Both the position numbers and the translations under genes were made by a program. A stretch of 64,000 bases of DNA from Gerris lacustris (taxonomy: Eukaryota > Arthropoda > Insecta > Hemiptera > Gerridae), in assembly GCA_951217055.1 (NCBI GenBank), contig OX578277.1, positions 65,814,388 to 65,878,387 on the forward strand, written 5' to 3'. Below the pieces are notes generated by a model. That model was given only the letters and a program-made list of their open reading frames with translations, ran no database searches and was not told the DNA's origin. Positions 13,201 to 25,600 of this stretch are shown piece by piece; positions within the stretch are counted from its first letter, which is position 1, and each line of letters begins with the position of its first letter.

Positions 13201-16200
13201 ACTACCCATTGGTGTTCCATTTAGTTGTCTGAAAAGTTGCTGGTTGTATAAGATGTACGTATTTCCGCAGATGAATTTTATTATGTCTAAATAAGTATTT
13301 TTACATTTTATGTTAGTATGGGGGGCAATTGCTTCCCATTTAGTTTGTATTATTTTATACACTTCTTGTAAAGGGATACTGGTGAACAAGGCTTTAATAT
13401 CTAATGATATAATTGATTCATCTTTATTTAGAACTAAATTCTGTAAGGCATATTTTATATCTATGGCGTTTTTATAGTCATATGGATTATTTTTACATAG
13501 TGAGTCTAGTGATGGAGTAATAAGTTTTGTGAGTTTTTCTGTGGGTGAATTGTTGTTACTAACTATAGGTCTAAGCGGAATATCTGGTTTATGAGTTTTT
13601 GGGAGGCCATATATTTTGGCTAAACTGCAGTTGTTTATATTCAGTTTGATTTTTTCCTCCTTCGTTATGTACTTTTTATCTAGGAGTTTTTGAATGATTT
13701 TTTTATATGCCTTTTTAATTTCTTCTAATTTGTTTTCTGGGTCGTTTCTTATTTTTCTGTACAAGTTATTATCACTTAGTAAGGCGTTCATTTTTTCCTC
13801 GTAAAGGGCTTTAGTCATGATTATTGTAATGTTACTTTTATCTGCTCTCGTAATTATAATATTATTATTTTGTTTTAGGAATTGTTTGGTTTGTTTAGCG
13901 TCGATTACTATTTGTTTTTATACTGATCCTGTAGGAAAATTTACCGTTTTGATGTTTTTTAGGAAATTCATTATTTTGTTTATCAAGTGGCTACGAAGAG
14001 CATTTTTGTGGTTATCACTGGTGTCTAACTTATTTAGGGTTTCTTCTACATCTATTACTAATTTAAGTATATCTTTGTTATTTTGGTTAAACGGAAGGTT
14101 AAAATTATGCCCTAGGGATAAGAAATTTTTTATGTTATTTGGTACGTTTATATCGGTTAGGTTTTGAAACCAGTCATTTTTGTGTAAATTGTTATATTTG
14201 TGGAGGTCTTTGTTTATGCTATGGTAGTTATTATTAACTAGAGGTCTTTCCTTTTGTAATCTATTATTCATTTTAGTACTTAACCTATTGTTTAATAAAG
14301 TTTTATATTTATTTTCAAAATTGTTTATTATTTTTCCAAAAATTTCGGAAGTCAAATTATCCTCAAGATTAATATTATTGAATATTTTGTCAATTTCTGT
14401 AGTTAGATTATATTTTTTCCAGTAAGATTGTTTGATCTCTAATTCTATTAGGTTATCGGGTAGGTTATTGATAAAATTTGGTTTTTTATTATTATTTTCT
14501 AGGAATTGTTTATCAAAAATGTATTCTATTCTATTAATAGCTTGTGTTATGTGTAGTGGAAATCTATTGTTGTTTTTATGTTCGTGGAGATAAGCGATTC
14601 TAGATTTTAATTTACAAAGTTTTATAACAAGTCTTTTAATATTCCAGAGGTCATTGTAATTACGATAATGCAGTTCTTGGATTAGATTTTTTATTTGAAT
14701 GTTAAGGTTCCTGATGATGTTTTCTTCGTTGTTTTCTTCCATCTTCTACTCTATTAGCGTTCTTGACCGGCTAATTTTCAATTATTGACGATGATAATAT
14801 AAAGACGAAACTTTTTTCACAACCCTTAAATGACCCACAAAATTCAACGAATGAAATACAAAAGGGACAAATAAAACAGATCACATCAATAATTATATTT
14901 TAATAACTAATTTCAAAATTGTATACTTACATCATTCCTTCTAGAAACCCATATTGATGAGATTCACTTAGCTTTGAAATGACATCATTAATCATATCTG
15001 GAAAATGTCTAACTAAAACTTGTCCTAATCTCTCAGAATTAATTTCAGCCAGATCCTAAAAACAGAAATCAATTTTCACAATCACACAGAGAACAATGAA
15101 AAAAAACACACATTATACAGGGTCCGGCAGTGAAACGGGAAGATTAAGATATTCGAAACGAAGGACGTCATCTTACAAATATAGTTTTCAAAAATTTCCA
15201 CTAATTTAGATTAAATTTGTGTAAACAAGCTCAATAAATATTAATAATTAAGACTTTGAGAGTTTTTTTTAAATATTTCCGTTTCACTGCTGGACCCGTT
15301 ATAATTGTTAATTACACAATGAATAAAGTTTGAAATTATAAATAGAATTTATTTAAAAATATCCAGAAAAAGCACTTACAAATGTATTAAAAAATAATGA
15401 ACTCAATAATACCTCAATTCTATCAAGAATGGCATCTGTGTAGTCTTGTTTATGCTCGGAATGTTCGATGAAGGAGAAAATGTTCTGTCTCCATGATGGA
15501 TCTAGTAGGTGACATCGAAATACATTACTATGTTCTCCCATTTCTTCGTACACCATAGTGCATACCTGATGACTATAAAATACACAACAAATAATAAAAT
15601 ATTAGGGAGAATATTTTTTATATTATTAATAAAATGATGTGGAATGGTACATAAAAATATATTTTGAGGAAGTAATTTAATGAATTGGAAGAACTTACAA
15701 ATTAGCTTGTTTGGCAAGGTCTAAGATGTGGCCTCGTTGGAATCTATATGGATGTTCAGAATCAGATTTAAGCAGTCTAAGAAGAGCAACCTCCTTTTCT
15801 TGATGAGGTGTCTCTGTATCAGTGACTAGATGATCAAGGGTCCAGTCATAAAGTTCTGGATCCACACGTATTCCTCTTCCAGAAGGTCCACTAAGCATGT
15901 CTAGGAGAAGAGCAACCTCTGTACACTATAACACACAGCAAAGAAATAAGGAAGAGGGTTCAAAATAAATATAGTTTAGTACTGTCAAATGTCAAATAAG
16001 GGTAGAGTTGGGATTAGTCTATCATTGGTCTCTGGTAAATGATAGCAGCCAAACCTTTCTTCTAGGGAACTGGAAGTTCTCTTGAACTTAGGGTTCTGGA
16101 ACTTTTCTTCCAGTTCCCTAGAAGAAAGGTTTGCTAATCTAATTTAAAGTTGCTAAGTTTATTAGGGTTAAGTTTAAGGAATTCCTGGTAACTCATTACT

Positions 16201-16526
16201 ATCATAAATGTTTTCGAAGCAGGAGATCTGGGTTCAATTACCAACTCTGAAAAGCAATCTGGTGTTTACCAAGTGTCTGGTGTTACCAAGTATCTGGTGT
16301 TTACCAAGTATCTCATGATTAAATGAAAATGTAATAAAGTAGCATCCAGTTACAAATGCCACTTTGTGGTTTACACAGCTGATGAAGCATCACACCAACC
16401 AAATGTCATTCATTACATATTATAGTTGTATGAACCCTTTGGCAGACCTCAGCCCTCCATGGGCTGCTGCGCCACAAATTGATTATATTAATATTTTTAA
16501 TATGCTAAAATTGAGTTTTGAAACTG

Positions 16527-16604
<78 letters not shown>

Positions 16605-19600
16605 CCATATATATGTGTGTGTGTTAAAATTGGTCTATATTTAATAGTTATTATTGTAGTTTTTGACAAGAAAGTGATCATTTTTACAAATTGAGTTAGA
16701 GTTGAGTAGCTTAATCAAAACACCACATTAAACTCTATGAAATATCTGAGGTATTATTGTCTTTAAATTTGTAAGTATGTATGTACAAGCATTTAATAAA
16801 ATAAAAAGAACTAATAAGAAAATTTTTGTCAACAGAGAAATTTTCTTAATATTAAAAGGATAAATTGAAAATACCTTGAAAGTAGAATTATCAGTCATAA
16901 CTTGAATTAATATATCAACTATCCTTTGCTTCACATGCAATGTTAGACCAGGATCGCTGAATGAAATAACTAAAGCGTTCATAAAATGTTGAGCATTATA
17001 TGTAAGTAGTGTCCTGCAAAACAAAACAAATATAAATAATAATACATATAAAAACAAAAGATAGTATTTTATATTATATCAATAGCTGATAACATTTTTT
17101 TGCCACGAATGGTTATTTACCAAACTTAAGCTAAATAGTTCATATACTTTTCTCAAAAGTATAAAGCAAAGAAAATTAAAAATGAGTTACCTGATGAATG
17201 GAAAGGGAGTTTCAGTTTCACTAGCTTGCTTAGAATGTTGAGAACACAGAGCTCTTGAGACTTGCTGTCTTGCCTGGTCAATCTTTTCTGTTGAAGGGTT
17301 GCCACCTTCTAAGCCTCCTCTTCCTCCAAGACAAGAAGAGACATAAACAAGTAACAAGTTACCTAAACTACGTCCACCATCTGCAGAATCTAAAATCAGA
17401 AAAATATGCTTTTAAAATCAAAAGTTCTTTAGACAAAGTAATAAGACTCTTACAATAGAGAAATAACAACAAGCAATAAAGGCAAACAAACAAGTCTCTG
17501 AGCTCCTACCTTTCAGTTAAGGCCGCTCCCTGACTTGTCGGTACGGTATCAGTAAGCTAGTATGCCGATGCGGTAAGATTCTTTACCGAGCGCCTATATG
17601 TTTTACAGATTCTTTAATGCGCGATAAAGAATCTGTACCGAATCGGTAAAACATATAGGCGCTCGGTAAAGAATCTTACCGCATCGGCATACTAGCTTAC
17701 CGATACCGTACCGATATCGTACCGACAAGTCAGGGAGCGGCCTAAGGCTGCAACAGTCCTAGAGACTTTATTTATCCCTTCATATAAATTTTCAATGATT
17801 TTTTCATATCCAAAAAAGTGGTAATACTAATAAATACTATGTAAAATAAATAAAATGTTTACAATCATAACAAATAAATATGAATTACCTGTAATGAGGG
17901 GCTGAAGAAGAGGAATTAATTCTAAAAGAGGGCTGGTATAGTCACACATAGCTCTATTCCAGACTGATATTAAAGCATTGTATAAACTATTTAATTTACA
18001 TACGAGTATAACCTGTTCAATATCTAAACAAGTAACTTCTACCCTTTGTATTATTTCCTCAAGCACCTTAAACACAATGTACAGATTCATTTAAACAAAT
18101 AGATTAAAATAAGTTGTATTATAAGAGTTATTTCTACTAAAAATTCAATTTTAAAGTTTATAATAAGAGGGCATGCATTTTTTTAATCTTCTAATTTTAA
18201 ATCAGAAAATCAACAATTCTATAAAACTTAATAACACCATGTATAAATTCCACTAAATGATTAAGTGAAGGTGTGTGCTTGTGATGATAGTGGATTATAA
18301 CTCTAACTCTTAGTCTCTAAAGCCCTGTTTTCACGGTGATGTTGGTGCAATAGTTGTAGTCATGATAGCAACTATTCCATTAACTATCAGCGAGTAGACT
18401 ACATGATAGATTCTATCACGATAGAACTATCAGCCATCACACTATCTCGTCTGTCAAGATAGTTGAGTGTTTATCACAGCAGTCAAAGTACTCACGCTGC
18501 AGATTTAAGAACTAACACTCTAGATACTAGATGGTTACTGGCTTATAGTGTGTTTCTACTTTTATATCACGTGATAAAAGATCTAGAAGGCAGCAAATAT
18601 GATAGCTTGCTTTATATTTGATATCAGATTTTGTTGTTTCCGACAATATGAATATTCCGTTTGCTGTATATGTAATATAATATAACATAATAATATATTT
18701 AATGCTCTATTTATGTATCCAAGTCAAAAATGTAGGATATGGATATAACTTTGAGTGCAAGACAATAAGTTTTGATGTATGTTAACTCTTGCCGTGTAGA
18801 CTGTATACCTCCGCGATAGGTCTATGATGTTGACTGACATGATAGTTCTATCGTGGGAGAACTATCACCGCCTTAACAGGGCTTAAGGCATCGAGTTATG
18901 TTAAGGGATAAAATACTTATCCCAATACCAGGTTTATCCCTTTTCACAGTCTTTGGTCACAATAATTCTATGAAGCAAGTTATTTTAGAAGTATAAGTGT
19001 ATTAATAATAAATTATAAGCAACATGATTGCTTTATATTATTATTATTATTTTTTAAAAAAGACTAAGGTATATATTTAGGTAGCAGATACTACAAGAGC
19101 ATTCAAGCATTAAATTCCAAACAGGTTTAATACCTTACTATTTAATCTCAAAAACTGTCATAATTTGCCTTTAAGGCTCATTTTTAGAGTTTCCTCCTAC
19201 AAGATTTTTATTTTTAGTCCAGCAAAGATGGTAAGGTAAACCCAGTTTAGTCGAGAGACCAAAATTACTCGATAATCCTTGAAAATTTATTGTTCGGGAG
19301 ATTTATTTTGTAAAGGACATCAATGCAAATCCTATCAAATTTAAATTTTTAGAAGAATCACTTGTATTAACGATCAAATTAAATAACCATTAATAACGAT
19401 TTCATTACAACAGCACAGCACAACAATTAAAAATTTGTCCTTCATCAGTAGAGAATAATTATTAATCATTTACCTTCCACTGCTTCTTTGATTGAAGCAT
19501 ATTGACTAGATGTTGCATAACTTCTGGAGGAACTTCTATTAGTTTACCATCAAGAATAGCTGATTCAATGGCTTCAAGATATGCTTTTTTAGCTTCATCA

Positions 19601-22600
19601 ATAGTTACTAATCCATTCCAAAGGTTTTCAAATAACAATGGCCTGTCAATAAAATAAAATAATATTTAAACATTTTTTTAACAAGAAAGTTAGTGTTTAA
19701 TCATTAAGAAATTTTTATTTTTTTTTTATTTTTACAAAAAAAATAACCTTTGGTTGAGATCAAGGCAGAATTCAACTATAGATGAAATAGCTTCAGAGTA
19801 GTTAGTAATATCAGGAACAGTCTGTACATATTCTATAAATTTGACTAGTGTTTCGAGCATCTGTAAAATGTTAAACATTATCAACATTTTATTTTTTTTA
19901 AAAAAAAGTATAAACCGTTTACAATTCATCAAAAAAACTTTACTTTGTAACAAGTGGTACAGATTGTAATAGAATAATAGTTAAAAGTCAGTCATCAATA
20001 ATCATTCAAATAAGTGGATAGTTATAAAAGTCAATATTTATAATTTTTTAAATAAGCATGTGTCTTTTATTATAAGTATGATGGAATAAAAAAGACCTGT
20101 AAACATAGCAAAAACTAGGGTTTAAAAAATATCGATAAATATACTCAAGTGAAGTTAGTAGTATTTTTTTTTTTTTTTTTTTTTTTAATAATAATAATAA
20201 TATATTTATTTACAATACAATAAGTATTTGCATAAATACAAATTGATTGATAGTAAATAGTATTGATTGAGATTTTATGGTATTTACTCATAGTGAAGGT
20301 TGATAAGAAAAGAAAACACTTTTACTTGTTCAATAATTTTATTGTCAAACCATAAATATATTTTGACTTACATACCGGTTTCGACTTATTCAGTCATTGT
20401 CAGTGTAATGATCATTACATCATTACACTGACGATGACTGAATAAGTCGAAACCGGTATGTAAGTCAAAATATATTTATGGTTTGACAATAAAATTATTG
20501 AACAAGTAAAAGTGTTTTCTTTTCTTATATACTCAAGTTCCGGAACTCAAAGTAAAAATCGTGATCAGGGCAGAGGGTTATAATGGATTTCTTTCAGTGG
20601 TCTTCAGAGTATTCTTAAAAACTTAATATTCTCATTTTAATTTGCAACATTTCAACCCCACCTTGGGTCATTATCAAGTTTATTATTTGACATCCTAAAT
20701 TATATTGTGATCTAGTAATTCATTTTTAATTTATCATTTGCACTTTCTTTGCTGCGTGCTAAACACAATGTCACTTCATTTATATAAAATTGTGTCACAA
20801 AGAACTTAACAACTTTGAGAGTATCAGAATTGTTCAAATTAACATGTTTTCTAGTCGAGAAGATTAATAATTAAAACAATTTCAAAGTTTTTATTTTTTT
20901 TAACATGTATAAAACAAAAATATTATGACTTTATGACAATGTGTAGAAACCACTGATAGAGGGAGAATAATAATGTTGCTAATATAGTTGTTTTTAAAAG
21001 ATTAATGTAACCAGGAAACAAATTATAAAGACCTGAAGATGCCTTGAGAGGAGGCGAAATATCTCAAAACCTTGTAGTTGTGTTTTTAATTAATACCCTA
21101 TAGACCAGTTGGAGTTGAAAAAACTTTACAACTAATATTGATTATTTTGTCGAAGAGAAAATATTTCTTCATAAGAGAGTTTATAAAATATAACTTACAT
21201 AAAAATTAAAATAGAACAACAGAAAGAACAAAAAGGTTAATAATTAAAATAAGCCTATTAATAGCTTTTTTAGGTTTTAATTGTTATATAAGTTTTATTT
21301 TTTGACTTCATCTGAAAATTCTTGTTTGTACTTAGGCACTGATATGGCCTTATGAAGGCTGAAAGCCAATTTGGGAAATAAACTCATTTCAAATTACGTG
21401 GAAAGATTATTTCTTTAATGAATGTAAAAAAAATTGAATGTATCAATTTAGGGAATTATTTTTTTTTTTCATAAGGAAAATATTTAGCCTTGTGAGACTT
21501 GCTTAATGCCTTAAGTTAAAACAATGTTCAGATTTTTTTTTACAAATTAAAAACACATTTAATACAAGAATAAATATTAAAAAAGGTCATATTTTAATAT
21601 TAGTACCTTTTCTTTGACTAATCTCTGGCGATGTTCTCGAGGACCTTTTAACCCTAAAACAGCTTTGCCTCTTTCATTATAGAAATCCATTCCTAAATTG
21701 AGGGCATCACTGTGTCTATTCTGTAACATAATCAAAAATATTTTAAGCTATAAACTCCTTATCTTTAAAAAGTTTAAATTTGACTTAATGTATTCACATT
21801 TAAAACAATTAAAAGGGCCATATTACAAAATATATACAAATAAAACAAAAAGTAATAATTATAATTAAGTAATGACAAGACCAAAAAACATTTTCCATAA
21901 CGGTTACAGTTTTTGAAAACAAAACATTTAACATCAAAAGAAAAAAAGTTACCTGGTTAACTAAATTATTTATTCTGTCTACCCAAAGACGTATACTAAT
22001 AACATGGAGGGATTTCTTCCCTAGTAGAAGAAGCTGACTACCAGAACTCTGTACACTATTGTAACATGCTCTTTGACCAGCCAGTGCCTGAAATGAATAA
22101 TATTTTAATTACAATTCAATTAAATTCAAAAAAAAAACTTAACTAGTCAATTAAAATTTGCTTTTCTTCGTAAACCCTAAAACGTCCGGAAAAAAACAAA
22201 AAAAACTCAATGTTCTAAACGCTTTGTGGTCCCTATGTATATCACACTCCACACTCCTAAAATTAACCTTGACCCACTTGTTTTGTGTTGCGATGTTTTA
22301 CCAATACTTTAAGGGTCTTTAGAATTGATGCATAGAGTCGTTTCGTCGTGGACATGTGCAGAAATACGTTGTGTTCATAACCTTCCATTTGGTCGCCAAT
22401 TCTAGCGTAGACATGTTCTACATAGTTTGCAACAAGCTTTTACACTTTTTTTTTGATTATTCCTATTAATAATAAATTAATGTGTGTTGTGGTGTTTTTA
22501 TTTACTAAAATAACTTTTTTATTTCTAACAAATACACCGGATCTATAGGTCCAAGTAATATATTATGTATAACTTTAGTTAATTGATTCTACAACCTTAT

Positions 22601-25600
22601 TTTTTGATGTTTTAAGAAACTTTCGTTTATCCTTTATCATTGTTCAGCTCAGTTGTTACAAAAGAAAAAAATAAATAATAGTCTGTCCTAAAAGTGACTC
22701 TTCCATGGCTTTTGGTCATAGATGCTCACAACATTTCTTACTGCCAATTACCAATTGAATTTTAATATTTTATACACACCTAACATTAGTAAAAGAACTA
22801 TTAATTAAATAAGTATTAATTTAATTAGGGAAAAGCAATCAAGTACCTAGATGCTTAGTGGAGCGTATGTAAACCAAACACTTTTATATGATTCTGGCTT
22901 GAATGAGGGATATATAATTTTATATTATTTTTTTTAAGGGTACCGTATGCACCAATAAGAACTTCAGAAATAGTTTTATCCCAATTTTTAAAATTTTTAC
23001 TGTTGTTTACGGTATTTTTTGTGGTCCAGTGGCATGGACCACAAAGCGTTAAAATACCTCCTTTTACAATTTATTTCCAAAATCTGCTGTACAAAAAAAA
23101 AATAATAATAATAATAAAATAAAATTAAAAAAAACAATAATAATTAAAACCACACACTCATACATTGATTTAAACCAGAGTATGTTAACTTTTATGTGTG
23201 CTTAAAAAGACTCAATTTTGGGGGCCTTTCACAACATTAGTCAAAGTTCTATGAAGTTTGCAAACAATGGTCTATACAGCTCTTTTGATAAAAATTTTCT
23301 TTTATAAAATTCACAACTCAGAAATCAAACACAGAATTTTGTTGGCGGTTGAATAATTTTCATCATAAGAAATTTATAATCATTACATGTAGTGGGTAGA
23401 GGTGTTTTTCCAGGGAATCAAACTATCAGCCGCTATTATAGAAATACAAAGGATATAAATATTTAACATTCAATGCATGCAATAAAGTAATGACAAACCT
23501 AATAAGAGGTCATATGGAAATTGATAAAAGAAGCCCCTTTAATGATCTGGGTACCAGTGGATTTTAAGAATGCAATAATTCTTTATTATCATGCCATTAA
23601 GATCTAAACATTGACTTTGCTAATTTAATGTAAAAATATTAAAATTTAATGTTTAAAGAAGAGTAATCAGTAATTACCAAGGCATGATCATTACTGACAT
23701 AAAATAAATTATAATTTTTTACTATACATTTTTCTACATACCATAGCCTTGCTGACATTGCCACCAGTAGCTATTGCCTTGAAAGCACTAGAGTTATAAA
23801 CAAGTGCAATGGATGACATGTCCATTGTCTCCAGATCATGATTTGATCTGACATCTAACAAGTGAAGGGTTTCAGTAGAGTCAAGAAGTCCAAGAGTCCT
23901 GGGAGTAAGCCAGTGGCAGGCAAGTAGGGAGTAACTCAGCTCTATAACTTGAAGAGGTACTACCCTCACTTCACCCGTTACCATACTCACCTATTTAAAT
24001 ACAAATATAACATATTATTGATGACTAGTAATAAATACACCACTTGCACAAAACATAAAGTAATAAGGGCTAGTAAATGCAACATTAGTAAAAGCAAATT
24101 GAGGAAAATTGTTAATAGAAGAACATCAATCATTCTTTGAATGAAGATAATCAAAAATTACCTGAAAGAATGAGATACTAGTATGCCTTGCATATGCTAA
24201 AACTGGATCCATAACCCGACTTGAATCTGGAGCTTTGATTATAACACACTGCCATGAGAGGAGAGGAAGAGTTGTTGGAGGACACTGGGTACTCTGACTG
24301 TACACTACTTTAACCATGGGGCGAATTACAACGATTAACACCTACACATAAAAAATATATTTATCCTACACATAAAAAATATATTTATCCTACACATAAA
24401 AAATATATTTATCCTACACATAAAAAATATATTTATCCTACACATAAAAATTATATTTATCCTACACATAAAAAATATATTATGTATCCTACACATAAAA
24501 AATATATTTATTATAGAACCATTAAGAGTTCAACAGTAGTAATTATAGTTCAATGTTAAAAACAACTCATGTACATAAGACAGTTTTTCTTTTATCTGTG
24601 AATTAGTAAAGCTCTTATATAATAACTTGGGAAAAAGTTTATTTATTCAGTTGAAATTTGATACACACATTCTTTTTATAAAGTTCATTGGACAGTGTAA
24701 TCCCACCCTTGCACAAAGTCAAGTTTAAAAAAACACCCTAAGTTTCATGATAAGATTTAAATATAGGAGCACAAAATTTTTTAACAATTCTTTGAAACAA
24801 ATAAGTAAAATGCCATCAATATAATAACTAGCAGTTTTATAATAGCAAAGTAACATTTTTTTTTATAAAATATTGGTCTGAAAAAGTTCAGGCACGTTTC
24901 CTTAATTTCCTTATATTTATGGTGTTCCTGTATCTTTGTGGGATATCTTGGAAACTATATCTTTGTCAGGATTGAATTTCTTTATTTTGCCTCCAGGTTT
25001 AACCCAACTGAATACAAAATTAATGTTTATCGCAAATGAATTATATACTAATCTGAAAATAGATAAAATACACTGCCAATTAGAGTGGCACATAGCTTCC
25101 TCGCGTCCTATCTCGTATACTTTAATGATTTTAGGCTTTTAAAATCCATTATTGTCTTATTTATTTAATTTCCCCCCAAATAAAGCCTGGTCTCGAGGTT
25201 CATAGGCTCGCTGAGCTATTGAAGAGGAAGGTCAAATAGAGAGGTGGGGGAAACCAAGTACCTCCTATTCTCCTTGTCTATCTCCCACCCCGCATTCTCT
25301 CCATAATTAGTAGTAGCGGGCTTCCTACATTCAACGAAATATGCTCCGTGTCTGTCTGTGTGTGTGTGTCTGAAATGTACAACGATAACTTGAGTAAAAG
25401 TAGACCGATTTTGATGAAATTTGTTACACATGTTCATTTTACCTATGCTCAGGACAACTTTGTTGGACAACGTTGTCTGCTCAATCGTTCGCATGCAACA
25501 CTAGCGTAAATGTGCGCTTCGGAATTTTAGGATGGGAAAAAATTCTAACTTTATCTATTCGATGAGACAAACATTTTTTACAAATAACATTTTGTAGTAA

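Noticed and set aside
12221..14167. Plus-strand frames of 60-116 codons across the Penelope element
   Set aside because: They are Phe/Leu/Val-rich shadows of the AT-rich minus-strand RT frame.
16230..16260. tRNA-like B-box string (gggttcaattacc)
   Set aside because: No A box or cloverleaf could be drawn around it.
16375..16395. CTGATGA string as a hammerhead core
   Set aside because: No GAAA with a matching stem II follows within a plausible distance.
16364..16627. Frame with a Tyr-Ile repeat, and similar ones at 61440-61721
   Set aside because: They are translations of (TA)n microsatellites.
24341..24511. CRISPR-like array
   Set aside because: The units are contiguous 24-bp repeats without spacers in a eukaryotic intron.
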